Shown: piece after piece, positions 44,734-58,431 of the stretch
Position numbering within the stretch: the stretch's first letter is position 1
How the letters are laid out: each line of letters starts with the position of its first letter
Source of the DNA: Mastigias papua
Lineage: Eukaryota; Cnidaria; Scyphozoa; Rhizostomeae; Mastigiidae
DNA: 64,000 bases
NCBI GenBank assembly: GCA_964019165.1
Contig: OZ025283.1
Span: 4,227,001-4,291,000 of the forward strand
Direction: 5' to 3'
The notes under the pieces: generated by a model
The model's database searches: none
The model's input: only the letters and a program-made list of their open reading frames with translations
Told to the model about the DNA's origin: nothing
Translations under genes and position numbers: made by a program

Positions 44734-46810
44734 AACAGAGCGGAATAATCTTCTGATTGGCTGAAATCATTCGAATTTTCGCCATGTTGATTTTATGCAA
44801 ATTAGCTTCACACCATTAGAAGTCAATGGAGGAACTGCGACCGTAGGGTGCAGGGCTAATGTCCTTCGGGGCATTCACGCGGAACATCGCTCAGCGACAT
44901 TCAAACTTCGAACTCGATCTGCACACGTTGGGGGAAAAATTTATCATCTGGATTATCAATTAGTTACTCTGATAGCAAGAAAACCATATTTCAAATCAAG
45001 CATCATTTTCGGCCTAAGCACGTGCACTAGCTGTCGCTCTTTGGAATCACTGATGGTAATTTTTTCTCAAGAAAAGACAGGTACAAATGCTTCAAATAAC
45101 TGGCTACATTTATTTCTAATTAAACCTGGACCCATCCAGAGGTATGGATGTTTTTAGGGATGCTCAAACACAGAGTCTTGGTCAATTTTCCGAATTTTGT
45201 ACAAGTGGCTGTATCAGTCTTGAGGAGAAATGACTGCAAAGCTAAGATAAGCCTAAGTTGCTCGTTCAAATTACCTTTTCAGAAGCAACATCCATTTCGT
45301 CATTGTTTGGTGGCAAAAACTGAGTAAAGGAACGCTTTCCCCCGCATTTCATAAGGCATTCGAAACAAAAGACTGTCAGGGCTCGTGCAGGATTTTTGCA
45401 AGCAAATTCAAGGAGTTTTCAAGGACTAATCAAGTACTAAAATAAAAATTTTCAAGGATCTTGAAATTAATAGAACTTTGCGGGTATTTCATGTCAAATA
45501 AATATTACGAATTAATACACATTCCTAGTGTATTTACATAGAGCCACAAAAGTAATAATTTAATGTTTGCATTGAATTTGGACTCTGAGATTTATCGAAA
45601 GCTTGCTTCAAACTCTGGTCCTTGCATATGAAGCAAGACTAAACATCTTCTTTTCTGAACTTACCAAAGTCATTTTATTTCGCATTGCTATATGGCTGTT
45701 TGGTATGTTTTACCTGAACAGGAAACGTGATTTTTCCAAAGGTATCAGAATGTGAAGCAGATGAAAAAATACACATAGTAATAACACTAAACATTTCATA
45801 GAGCACGAAAATGGTTGCTAAAGATTGAAAAATTATGCTAGAGACTTCAAAATTGGAGCATTTACGTAATTTGCTATGCAATTTGCTTTCTGTGGGAAAC
45901 TTTTAGGTCAAAGTTGCCAAATTTTTACCATATGACTCGATCCTAGAAGCCATGTTAATATACCTTGATAGATTAGGTTCAGTCTGTTATTGCTCAAAAT
46001 AGAAATTCTAGACTCCTCTTCGAGTTTCCTGTAGAAGGAATTTGCTGTCTACAAAACAACATGTTGCAATTTTGTGGCAAAACATCACTCTGGAACAATA
46101 AGTACACAATAGGACATACATATATACTTTCATGGGTATCATGCAACATTCCACTCGGCATTTTGTCTTTTAGGATCACTTTGAGTATATCACAATCTGA
46201 AGAAACTTGGGGCCTAACAAAATTAAATCTATTTCTAACTGTCTTTTTAAATGTCCAATTGTACATGTTAATCTTTGAAAAGATCACTAGAGACATCCTT
46301 GTTACCATCAGCCAGGAAAAGCCGCAATGAGAGGATGATCTGCTACCATAAAACTTCCACTAGTTATTTTCGTGTGCAGTCCTGGCTCACATCAGCTGCA
46401 AAGCTGCTTGCTTGCTTCTCCCATCCCCATGAAGCTTGAATGGAACAGCTGAAGCATTTGTACCTGTCTTTTCTTGAGTAAAAATTACCATCAGTGATTC
46501 CAAAGAGCGACAGCTAGTGCACGTGCTTAGGCCGAAAATGATGCTTGATTTGAAATATGGTTTTCTTGCTATCAGAGTAACTAATTGATAATCCAGATGA
46601 TAAATTTTTCCCCCAATGTGTGCAGATCGAGTTCGAAGTTTGAATGTCGCTGAGCGATGTTCCGCGTGAATGCCCCGAAAGAAATTAGCCCTGCACCCTA
46701 CGGTCGCAGTTTCTCCATTGACTTCTAATGGTGTGAAGCTAATTTGCATAAAATCAACATGGCGAAAATTCGAACGATTTCAGCCAATCAGAAGATTATT
46801 CCGCTCTGTT
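44734..46810. mobile_element. Mutator-like (9-bp duplication) element with 360-bp inverted repeats
   Basis: Inverted repeats 44734-45093 and 46450-46810 begin AACAGAGCGGAATAATCTTC and are nearly identical. The flanks are CACTAGGGC (left) and CACTGGGGC (right), a 9-bp duplication with one change. The 1.36-kb interior has no transposase; the open frames of 120 codons in both arms (44795 + and 46749 -) are mirror images of one repeat. A non-autonomous element. Confidence 0.7.
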
Positions 46811-46860
46811 CACTGGGGCCAAAATGAATTTTCCAATTGTGGTAGCCCACTCAAGATGTA

Positions 46861-47018
<158 letters not shown>

Positions 47019-47292
47019 TCAACTCTCTCTAAAGCGGACACCTTTGGGACTTCAAAGAAGTGTCCGCTTTAACGAGGTGTCCGCGTTATAGAAAATTGCC
47101 ATATCTGAGTGCGGAGGAGCTCAGAAACAAAGGGGATTACTAGTATCTCTTTAATAATTAAAATTGAAAGTGCTTACAACTTTTTTGCCCGTAAAAAGTA
47201 GTCACTAATGTTTTTTTCCTTTAGACATTGGAGTCTCTTTTCCTGTAGCAGTCTGCAGGCTGAATTCAACGTTGTGACAAGTTCCTCGTCTT

Positions 47293-48660
47293 CTAGAGTA
47301 ACTTGTGTGCACATATTGTTAATTCATCTACCATTTGAATAGCAGCACGAATGCTTGGTATACTGACTCTCTTTTCTTCATATTCCGCCTCATCATCACT
47401 GCTATCACTATCAATACAAATTTTCTTAGCACTTGCGATGTGACTCTTAAATTTTTCTTCACGTAGACGAATTCGCCATTCGCATGAACTTGTGTTAAAT
47501 GGTGTCCTATAGCACGGGACAGCATTGTCTATAGCAATGAAGTCTTCAGGAGACACCTCAAAATTAATTTCCTTTACGAGGCTTGCAAAATCTTCATCGT
47601 TGGTGTCCACCTCTGCAGAAGTTTCGTCGGTAAATCCACATGTCTGGAAACAGTTGCGGATTGTGTACTCGCTGACTGAAACCCAAGCTTCTTGTATCCA
47701 CCTAATGGCTTTCAATATATCAACTTCTGTTCCTATCTCTGCAGCGGTAGTTTGTTTGTCAACCCTTGAAATCACAAAGTTTAAGAGCAATTTCCTATAC
47801 TTCACTTTGAAAATTTGTATGATCCCTGCATCCAAAGGCTGAAGCTACGATGTTGCATTTTTTGGCTGGAAAATGACTTTGATATTAGAGAAGCTTAAAA
47901 CAGATGGGTGGCAGGGAGCATTGTCTAAGAAGAGGAGATTATTTCGGCACTCTGATTTCAGCTTTCGATTAGTGCATGCCAGGATGTTCCGCATGATGTC
48001 GCTGGTCATCCATGATTTTGGATTGCTAAAGTAATGTACATTAGCTGGTTTTGTTTTGTCCCTTCAAGACTTAAAGCAGCGTGGTGATTTGCTTCTCCAG
48101 ATAACCACTGGATCTGATTTTTCTCCCCAGCCGCGTTAACAAAAAATGCAACTGTTACTCGTTGCTTTGAGCTTTTGCCTCCTTTGCATCTTTTACCTCG
48201 TTCAGAAAACGTTTTATCTGGTAGTGCTCGAAAAAAACAACCAGTTTCATCCATATTCCAAATGTCTTGCAGTCTGTAACCTATGCATATTTCTCTTAAC
48301 CGCTCCATCCAACTTTCAATTGTTTGCTCTTGGACTTCACCAGACTCGCCTTCAACCAAGCAGTTGAAAATGCCATATGTAGCTTTCGACTTTTCTAGCC
48401 AGCCACTTGAAGCCTTGAATTGCTCAAAATTGGCACTGTCTAATTGCTTTGAAATTTCCAAGGCTTCTTCTTGAAGCATAGGGCCATTTACGGGCACCAA
48501 AGACTCTCTTGCTAAATTGTACCATGTATACAACGCTTCGTTTATTTCATGGTACTTCCCAGATCTTGCCCTTTTATTGGTACCTCGAAATTCAGCATAT
48601 GTCTGTCTAACTTTTATAACATCTCTGCACTTGCAACTCTTTTACTTTAGGGAGCAGGTT
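47293..48660 (-). pseudogene. Tigger/CENP-B-type transposase
   Basis: Read leftward: KVRQTYAEFRGTNKRARSGK and YHEINEALYTWYNLARE (second helix-turn-helix), SGWLEKSKATYGI, then the DDE domain: IWNMDETGCFFRALPDKTF (first Asp), NNLLFLDNAPCHP (second Asp), a TAG stop at about 47848, then QPLDAGIIQIFKVKYRKLLL (third acidic position). The C-terminal part includes an acidic Ser-rich stretch (ICIDSDSSDDEAEYEEKR). The first DNA-binding domain upstream of 48660 was not found in frame. A frame junction near 48000 and the stop make it inactive, but it is only lightly damaged. Confidence 0.85.
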
Positions 48661-48877
48661 CGACATTGACAAGATGTGACGCTTTTCGAACACAACACAA
48701 CAATAATTTTATCTCATCAACACAACATTACATTTTCTCATTCGCTATATCTATATGTATGTTCCAAACACAATCAGATACCTTTCTATCTTCGTATCCC
48801 GGGGTTATAACATTTACAACACGGGGGTTGCCTAATGGATTTTAAGTGATACATTGTCACAGCCCTACACTTTTGCT

Positions 48878-49237
48878 TCATTTTTTAAGAGATTTGAAAT
48901 CTGTGTCTTTCCAACGGCAAATTTCAAGGACAACTTTCTGCAACTCTCTCATGGATGACTTCGGGCATAATCCAAAACTTCTATCTTTTCCTCTATCGAA
49001 AGAGTGTGCTTCGAAATCTTTCCGGAAATCTGATGCTTCGATAACATAGTGTATCTTTAAAATGTGGATTCGACTCTGGGAAAACGTCTGTCTTATTTTA
49101 CTTCTTGATTGTAAGCTGATTGATTTCCAGATTTGCAATACACATGGCCATAAGCATAACTGCAGGTGCTGCACACACGGAAGCACGAACCCTGATAAAC
49201 AGGAAATGTTAGAGACACCGCATATGATTGACAACAC
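48878..49237 (-). CDS. Unrecognised frame within the Tigger element
   Basis: 119 codons; the C-terminal half (VIEASDFRKDFEAHSFDRGK, KSSMRELQKVVLEICRWKD) looks protein-like, the N-terminal half does not. It lies between the transposase and the HIRAN-like gene. It might be a decayed exon of either. No function assigned. Confidence 0.2.
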   Translation of the reverse strand: MLSIICGVSNISCLSGFVLPCVQHLQLCLWPCVLQIWKSISLQSRSKIRQTFSQSRIHILKIHYVIEASDFRKDFEAHSFDRGKDRSFGLCPKSSMRELQKVVLEICRWKDTDFKSLKK

Positions 49238-49440
49238 TAAGGAGTTGTAGGGGTTAATTTCGCACCTACTTTATAACAAACATAAGCAGTTCATTCACTC
49301 ATACAACTACGCGATGCATTTTTATAGAAACTATTTGCACACTCACACTCTGTTGGAAGTAAAGTACATTAATCATTTCACAATTTGACGAGTGAACAGA
49401 TTCTGAAGGGTAGTTCAATCGAAGAATTTTCTACGTGAAC

Positions 49441-50165
49441 ATGACTGGTAAAAAATCTGCTGTTGTTAGATCATATATTCGTGGCTTTCATGTATATAAA
49501 GACATTTGGGAACCGGTGATTGATCAAGTTCTTCCATGTATCCAAGAACCTGAAAATCTAGAGGATAGAAACGCCGTCGCTTTAATGAATAAGGAAATGA
49601 TAGTTGGACATGTTCCCAAAAATATCAGTGTATGATTGGTGTTAGCCTGCCACGTCTTCGGTATATAAGGGTTCGAGTCATAAACGACAACGATTTGCTT
49701 TAATTAATCTTTAGCTAACTCAATGATGATATAGAGCAATTCAGAATCCAACACATGCAATTGCTACCATTTTACCTCTGAACACGCGAGCCAGTCACCA
49801 TAGTTAGTTACCAGACCTGATCATTGGCTGCGCAGTGGCACCTATCAGGCAGCCTGATAACTGGTGTAGGCCCTTGCGAGGAGGAGTTGGAATTACCACT
49901 AAAATAATTAAATATATTTTTTTTGGTGTCCTTTACAATGGCAATGTTCCTGAAGCTTAAGAACAGTTCCATTGCTTCTAGAGTAACTGGGGAAAAGATA
50001 AATAGAGGTGGTTATGGACTGGAAATCCCTTGCGAATATTTAGTAGAAGGTGACATGAGAGCTGTGGACTGGCTTCTGCAAAAGGTCGAGAAAGAAAAAG
50101 AATTGTGTAAAAATCTAGTAGCCGTCAACCAAGAACGACAGTGTCGAAAAAGAACTGCGTCATAG
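49441..50165 (+). CDS. HIRAN-like protein, two exons
   Basis: First exon from ATG at 49441: SAVVRSYIRGFHVYKDIWEP, then CIQEPENLEDRNAVALM and IVGHVPKNIS, ending near 49629 at AGT|GTATGA. The second exon, from about 49935, reads AMFLKLKNSSIASRVTGEKI and RGGYGLEIPCEYLVEG, ending in a charged helix and stop at 50163-50165. This is the pattern of HIRAN-type beta domains (Y..VY....W.P..G..L...E..N..D..AV....VGHVP), known from HLTF where the domain binds 3' DNA ends. The 3' splice site is not canonical by eye. The location inside a Tigger element suggests capture or cargo. Confidence 0.6.
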
Positions 50166-50454
50166 ACATTAGACATAAAATTTAAGGTAAAAGTGCTCTG
50201 TAACTCATTTTTGATTGATTTATCTTTAATTTCTTGTTCTGAAGCAAAAATTATCTTACTACTGTCCGCTTTATAATGGTGTATAATGAGCTTGGTACAA
50301 AGAAATACTGTCCGCTGTCCGTTTTAAGAGGTGTCCGTCTTATAGAGCAAGAACATACAGCATTTCCTATTGGGGCTAGCAGGGACTTCCTAAGAGTGTC
50401 CATCTTAAGGAGGTGTCCGCTTTTTGGAGGTGTCCGCTTATAGAGAGTTGACTG

Positions 50455-50684
50455 TATAGTCAAAATTCCATTCTGTCAGTTTTTGACCAGCTACCAGACT
50501 TCCTTCTTTCAAACAAAATATTGAGTATGAGTCAATTTGCCAATCGTAAACTGCATTCAACCATTACCTCTCGGATAAGTGTTTCGGATAAGTGGTATGA
50601 GGATATAGACAACAACAATGTCCACATTGCGCAATTTCTTGATCTAAAAAAGCATTTGCCACATCAGATCATGAAATACTCCCG
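50455..50684. other. Spacer between elements
   Basis: About 230 bp without a recognised feature. Confidence 0.4.
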
Positions 50685-53345
50685 GGTGCTTAATACAAGG
50701 GGGTCTCAATAGTTAGGAGGTGGGAAATTTTTTCAAAATTAATGAACAGGGGTCTTTAAAAGGGGATTTTCCAGCTAGGAAGCATGTAATGCATTAAGTA
50801 ATAGAACACCATGTCCTATGGTCGAATAACTTCTACTGAACCGATTGAACAAAAAGCAATAGAAGTTAGTACATTGTCTAATCAACTAAATATTCAAAAA
50901 GGTTTGGGTGATCCGGATATTATTCGTTCTCTTCATCAGCATCGGCATCTACTCCTCTTTTGCCTTCCTGCAAACGTTGAATACGTTTCTTAATGCTTCT
51001 TCATGCAGTAATGTACTTTTTTCAAAATTTTTAAAGGGGGGACAAAAACTAAGGGATGTAATCAGCATTTGCAAGGAGTATCAATAGCTGATCCAGGAAC
51101 ACAGCATCGTTATGCAACTCTAAACCTGCTTGATATAATTCTGTTAGCATGATTTGCGGTTTATTTGCCCAAGGGCTATTTCCCTTGTCATTAGCTCCAT
51201 CTTTAACAAACATTTTTTTCTACGCCAGATCTCTACTTTCCACCATCAGATTGCTCTCTCTAGTCAGAATTTTCTCTATCTTCATCTCCGTTTTGCAACA
51301 GCTCTCCTTCACCATCAAATAGTTCGAGACTTTCATCATAAGATGAGATGGTTTGCTGGTCGTTCCGTTTTACACATTTTGGTGGGGTTGTCAACCTGAG
51401 ACGCTGTCTTAGGCCCTTAGGGCTCTCGCTCTTTATCAACCTTTTACGGAAATCTATCACCTCTACTCCAATTAAGATCGTTATTTTTGTCGGAAACTAA
51501 ATAGTCTTCACTGCCATCCAAGGCGGTTTTGACCCACAATACTTTAAAACAGTTCACAACATCCATCTCTAATAAATCAAAGTTATCTGCCCGTATTCTT
51601 ATCATATTATCTTTTGATAGCCGTGGGATGCTTTTAGGATCTAGTTTCAACTGTTCCAGCATTAGGTTTTGTTCTAGTTCCATGTATTTCTGTTTCAATT
51701 GGCAATGCAGGTCTGCATGATTGATTTGGATATCACCTGTAACCCTACCACCTATGATTCCGGGACCATAGCTACGCTTAAACAGTGCATCTTTAATCTC
51801 AGGCATGAGATGGAGACTGTAATCGTCCAAGACATAGATCAAATAGTTATTCGGAGTGAAAATGTTTTGCTTGTTAGGTACATTCGATACTGTTTTCAAC
51901 ATCTGTTCCAAGAGATAGGAACCCTTTGGTGCCCAGTGGAATTTGATTCCTCCAGGAGGATGTAGTACTGTCCTTGTTCCTTTTACTTTGAAGATAAATT
52001 CAGGGCTTCAGTTTCATGCTTCAATCGCTACAGAGTTCCGTGAAAATGGTAACACGTTCACCGGAGAGATCGCAATTTTCTTTTACACATGCATATAAGC
52101 CTGTAAAGGCAAGCGTGTTTTGGGACGAGCTGTCATTTCTGCGCAAAGGCGTTTGATCGCTGTTTATAATAGGGGGATCAACCCCATAATTGTCTAAGAA
52201 GAACTTTCGAAAGTCCAAATATTCTTTAGATACTCTGATTCACGTTCCTCTCGGTCGGCTTGCTTGATCTGAAAACGCTGGCTTGGATCTCTGAGACCTA
52301 CTGCACATTCCCTTATCAAATCACATATCCACCGGTTGGAAAATACAATCTTCTCGTAAAGGAGTTTGCATTGTGTTCTAAACATCTTTCTTGGCATGCG
52401 ACCCTTCAAAGTTCCTCGGGTGTCAATAATCTAGTCCAACAGAGCGTCTCGCACTTCGGGAAAAGTTATCTTTCGCTCACCTCCAGCTTTCCTGTATCTC
52501 GATCTCGATGATTCAATACTAATGTCATCACTATCCAGCTGATTACAACATCTTTTCCCGAATTTGAATGCTGCTTTGAGGTCAGGATTGTCATGCTTCA
52601 CATTTTTTAGATCAGAATAGAACTCTCGAACTGCTTTAGCGATATATCCTTCAAGAGGAAATGTCGTATTTGAGAAATTGTTCTTCTTCTCGTCGAAATT
52701 CACTTGACCAGTACTTTCTACCTAAGCATCATAATGCAACTTGTATTTTGCACACAAATTTCCCAGCGCATCTCTTCCTCTAAGGAATATTTCCTTCCGT
52801 CTGCTCTTAAAAACCTCTTACCACTTGTCATGGCTGGTTTGATAAAGTTCGATATAAGTGTAGCGCAATGGTGTTGTATGTAGTTAGTATATTATGTGTT
52901 ATAATATGATATGTTGCGTTTACCAATCTTGCGTTCATTTGGAGTCCTGTTGTATGCAGTAAGCACACTTTCCTGGCAAAGTGTCGCATCTGCCAATGTA
53001 TGGTTTTACTTCCATGAAATGTGTTATTATTGTGTACTCTGTGTGAGTTTTCGGTTTGCATAAAAGAAAAGATATCCTAGAGCCGTCTCTTATTGTTATT
53101 TATACATTAGGTCAAGGCTGTAGACCTATTTACTTGTTCTAAAAAGAAAGCTTAAAACGTGACTGCAATGGCATGGTATCTTTTCGAAAGTACAAAAGTA
53201 AAAAGCATATGCTTTGACATTTAAATTACACGGGTTTCTGACACTTCAATTTATTAACATTAATAACCGGGGGGTTTTAGTAAGTTCCAGGGGTGGAAAA
53301 GACCTGAGAAATTAATAAGCGTCCCCCATGCATTAAGCCGAGAGT
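50685..53345 (-). mobile_element. Pogo-type DNA transposon, second kind
   Basis: Weak inverted ends: TACTCCCGGGTGCTTAATAC at the left and TACTCTCGGCTTAATGCATG as complement of the right, both followed by GGGGGWC and then an AT-rich, AAATT-containing segment. Between them is a - strand transposase (51260-52703). Boundaries are tentative. Confidence 0.5.
51260..52703 (-). pseudogene. Pogo/DDE_1-type transposase with several frameshifts
   Basis: Pieces in order on the - strand: FPLEGYIAKAVREFYSDLKN and AFKFGKRCCNQLDSDD (N-terminal), WICDLIRECAVGLRDPSQRF, DPPIINSDQTPLRRNDSSSQ (first catalytic Asp), CDLSGERVTIFTELCSD, then after about 100 bp of broken frame YLIYVLDDYSLHLMPEIKDA (second Asp), GGRVTGDIQINHADLHCQLK, VKTALDGSEDYLVSD, and a C-terminal segment ending in an acidic tail (SLELFDGEGELLQNGDEDRE). 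At least three frame breaks (about 52430, 52200, 51450). The same layout occurs in uncharacterised invertebrate transposases. Inactive. Confidence 0.7.
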
Positions 53346-53800
53346 ACTTGTCAGAAAGCTACAGGTATATGGAATTGATGGAATTGAGCTAGAATGGTTT
53401 CCTACCTTAGAGCCTAGCCCATTACTGTTTTTTCTCCACTTAATCACTTTGAATCTTGGCTAAAATTTTCAAAGGATAGCCTTTATGCAGATGACACGAA
53501 AGTTTCATTTTCATCCAGTGACCACAGTGATGTGATGTGGAACTTCCAGGCTGAATTAGAGAACATTTCTAAACGGATGAGGATGAATAATTTGAGTATA
53601 CACCCCGATAAAACAGTGTTCATGATTATTAACAATCTATGAAGGCAGAATAAAACTACCAAAGCTACCACCCTTTTATTTGAATAATATTACAATAAAA
53701 CAAGTTCCTAGAACGAAATTCCTAGGACTTACTGTTGATGACAGTTTAAGCTGGAATGAGCAATACAAATCTGGCAATGGTTATCACCTGTAGAACCGCA
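53346..53800 (+). pseudogene. LINE RT fragment, heavily decayed
   Basis: Scattered RT motifs over three frames: RKLQVYGIDGIELEWF, SLYADDTKVSFSSSD (YADD), MRMNNLSIHPDKTVFMI, TKFLGLTVDDSLSWN. Motif B is missing. Part of a CR1/L2-type element on the + strand. Confidence 0.65.
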
Positions 53801-54465
53801 GCCGACTAATATATCTTTGTTCAATTTTACAGACCAAGATAGTGATTTTTTAAGTGATTTTCTGGTGTTGCAAGAAACGCGTTCTCGATAAAATTTCAGT
53901 TTTTGAAGCTGACATGCAAAGCCTTAAGATAAATAAAGGGATTTTGTGCGAAATCAGGAAAGTATGCCAATTGATCAAGAAAGACGTTTCAACCGCAGTT
54001 TGGAAGACAGAGTCATATCTCTGTAAAGACAGTTGGCGCAAACACAGGCCATAATTGAAATTTTATTGACATGCCATAGGGAGGAAGGGAAGCCATTATC
54101 TATAAGTGAAGCACAATATCTCATAGGATACAGTCCTCATCAGCCAAACAATGATATATTATGGAATAAAAAAGAGTTACATAATGTGTCTGTACCAAAT
54201 ACATCAACACAAAGTAAAACCAAGAAAAGGCACAAACGAGCGTGAATAGAAGTCACAGAAAGCTACAGCAATAGCACAATGTGGAAGGTAATATTATATG
54301 TGAGACCAGTGTCATGAGAAAAAAAGAAGCTCAACAAGCAAAAAGAAATGAGATCGCTTGAGAGTAACAACAGAAAATGCAAATTGCACTATGGACAGCA
54401 ATAGTGAAGAACATACAGGACATAGCAAAGATAACAGCAATGATACCACAGGTAACTTTGAAAAG
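53801..54465. other. No recognised gene
   Basis: AT-rich; possibly the 5' part of the LINE whose ORF1 follows. Confidence 0.35.
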
Positions 54466-54960
54466 AATTTTGAATCAGTCACTAAGGTGATACTTGGTGA
54501 TTCGATGGTGAAAATCTCGATAGGATGCATATGAGGACGAAATATGGTGAAAGAGTATTTGCTGAAAGTTTCTCGGGGACAACGATCGATTACATGTTCT
54601 TCCATGCTTTTCCATCAATGGGCAGGCATCCAGATCGTATGGTACTACATACAAGAGCAAATATATTCATAGCAGAGAACGATGCCAAAATTGCGCGAAA
54701 TATATATGCATTGGCAGGAACGCTGAAAACGGAGGAGAATATAGTTTTTGTATCTGGTATAGTCAACAGAGAAGATGACTTTATAAATGAAAGAACAGTG
54801 AGGATTAACAAGATTATTGCAGAACTCTATAAACAGAACCAATTTCCGTTTATTGACAACCACAAAATTAATGTTCGCACACATTTGAATTAAAACAGCC
54901 TACACCTGAATCACACTGGGGACGGTAAGCTTGTTTTGAATATTATATCTCCTTTCTGGA
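54466..54960 (+). pseudogene. LINE ORF1 with SGNH-esterase-like domain
   Basis: A frame beginning near VILGDSMVK (block I, GDS), followed after a one-base shift by MHMRTKYGERVFAESFSGTT, a central MVLHTRANIFI (block III-like position), NIVFVSGIVNRED, and ending LHLNHTGDGKLVLNI (block V, with the catalytic His). SGNH-type esterases are known in ORF1 of some CR1/L2 LINEs. Two breaks (about 54520, 54892). Followed at 55118 by the start of an endonuclease domain in the same orientation. Confidence 0.6.
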
Positions 54961-55117
54961 ATTGACTTCCAGCCTATTGCGCCAATGAATAAAATGAGGT
55001 CACTAGTGGACCATATGAAATATTTCAAAAACAGAACATTGCCGCCAACTTATTAACACTAAAACTATATGAGATGATTTGATGATGAGAAGGAGGATGC
55101 AGATGCCAGTCTGATCC

Positions 55118-55335
55118 TAAAAATATTGCGACTATCGAATAGAAACAATTTACTACTTGAGCACCGGAATATCCGTTCAATTAGAAATAAATTAAAGCCA
55201 CTTAAGTGCTTGGTTTGAAAAATTATGGATATCCTGATAATTGCAGAGACGAAATTAAACGAAACCTTCCTAACAAATCAACTTCATGTAGATGGCTATA
55301 TGCCTCCCCTAAGGGCAAAATAGGATTCAATATGG
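55118..55335 (+). pseudogene. LINE ORF2, start of APE-type endonuclease
   Basis: Reads [20 protein letters not shown], then [14 protein letters not shown] (the catalytic Glu in the ETKL motif) and [13 protein letters not shown], the N-terminal motifs of LINE AP-endonucleases. The frame shifts once near 55220. The element is cut off at 55343 by a long TA/TG repeat; the rest of ORF2 is not found downstream. Confidence 0.7.
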
Positions 55336-55340
55336 AAAAG

Positions 55341-56822
<1,482 letters not shown>

Positions 56823-56931
56823 TATACACTTCAAATGTAGCTACTTACAGTTTCGTGTTTCCACTCATCAGGCCACTAACATGAAGTTCGTTATGCATCG
56901 TAATTTAACTTTACCTAATATTACTTTAAAG

Positions 56932-57730
56932 GAAGAAACTGTCGTGGGAAGAAACTGTCGCAAACGCTGGAAAATTAACTGTCGCGGGAATTATCTGTTG
57001 CGAACGCTGGAAAATTTAATTGTCGCGGGAATTAACTGTCGCGAATTGCTGGATGAGTAACATTTTTTGGTTTCTTCTTTCCACGAAAGCCGAATCTTAA
57101 AGAGAACCAGATAAAACTTTACGACAATTAAAAATGTGTGAGCTCACTGATACTTTAAACCAGAATATTTGCAATCAAATAAAGGATATCACAATCTGAT
57201 TACGAGAGTCCGTAAGATAGAAAGATGAAGCTTTTAAAATCACTAAAAACAATTGCAGCGATACACGCTTTTTTATAAGTGGATTTAGCTCCAGTTTCAG
57301 CTTGGAGTTTCTTATTTCTTAGGTTTTCTTATATGTCCAGACTACATTAGAGAAAATGATATTAATGCCATTGAACTAGTTCTATTATAATATCTGTGTT
57401 TAATCTTATGTGTGTTTTATTTCTCCAATGGAAGCAACTATGGTGTGTCATATGTTATCAATTATGTCCACAATTATTTTTGGTTTAGAAATGTAACTCT
57501 GATAGATGCAGACACGATAGGAGAGACACGTTGCTTTCAAAAATTGTCGTTGAAGTTCGTGTTTTGTACCTGACGGACCCACACAATTTTTAAAACATTC
57601 AAGAATTGTGTTGAAATTTCCCTGAAAACTTTACAAGTCGAGGGAATTAACTGTCGCGAAAGGGCCAAAAACGATCTTTCGCAGAAGAAACTGTCGCAAA
57701 AGTCGCGAGATTTATCTCGCGACAGTTAAT
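56932..57730. repeat. GTCGCG-rich subterminal repeat block
   Basis: The words AACTGTCGCGGGAA and AACTGTCGC recur about ten times, clustered at 56940-57050 and 57645-57727, ending in the palindrome GTCGCGAGATTTATCTCGCGAC (20-nt arms imperfectly joined). Between the clusters (57050-57640) is AT-rich unique sequence. May be a smaller related element nested at the left end. Confidence 0.6.
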
Positions 57731-58107
57731 ACACCACTTCGGCTAACCGCGCATTGGGAGACTGGGCCTAGATTTGGGGTGTAAAAGTAACATTTTCTTG
57801 GCAGTCGCAACAAGGAATCGTACTAAAGTTGTTCACGTACTACCAATACTGCGTAGTAAAATTATTGATTGTTGTATTTTTTCTCGAATTTATTCATCCT
57901 ATCGTGGTTTGTCTGTCCTGGGTATGACATTAAACTACATCCGGTTGTGGAGTTTTACGTGGGATAATGAGGTTACCCTTTGCCACAATTACCTCCAGGT
58001 CACCCTTGGGCAAGGTGTAGCACCTGTTAGCCTACTCCGAGACCTTGAAATTCCAGGTTGATGTCTGGCGGGGTTTAGTATATTAGACGCTGTTGGCAGC
58101 AGGACAG

Positions 58108-58160
58108 CAGTTTTCATGGAGGGCTAGAAAGGTTCAACCTTTCTAATGGTCTCCATGATT
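58108..58160 (+). other. Hairpin in the RTE 5' UTR
   Basis: CATGGAG (58115) ... TAGAAAGGT-TCA-ACCTTTCTA ... CTCCATG form a two-part stem. Possible RNA structure; no known motif assigned. Confidence 0.5.
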
Positions 58161-58431
58161 AGATGTTTGGCGTAAGTACAGTCTAACTGGAAATACACGG
58201 CAGAGATCACTTGCCTAGTTAGGTGGCACTGCGGACAAAGAAAGAACCTTGGGGCAACTACTTTGTCTTCTACTTAACCCCTGACCACTCTCCATGCTAA
58301 TGAAAAGAAATAGCATCTCTTCATGCCACATCGGTCGTCGCGTGGATAAACAAGGACCGCATTGTCAAGTGGGTGACCAGGCTTGCAATGATAAGTTTGC
58401 TACTGGAAAGCAGTTAAGGAGATAATTCAGA

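Noticed and set aside
44795..45157. 120-codon frame also found at 46387-46749 on the other strand
   Set aside because: Both are the two inverted repeats of one DNA element; frame conservation follows from arm identity.
57913..58000. HDV-like ribozyme at the RTE 5' end
   Set aside because: Some LINE families carry one, but I could not form the nested double pseudoknot from this sequence by eye.
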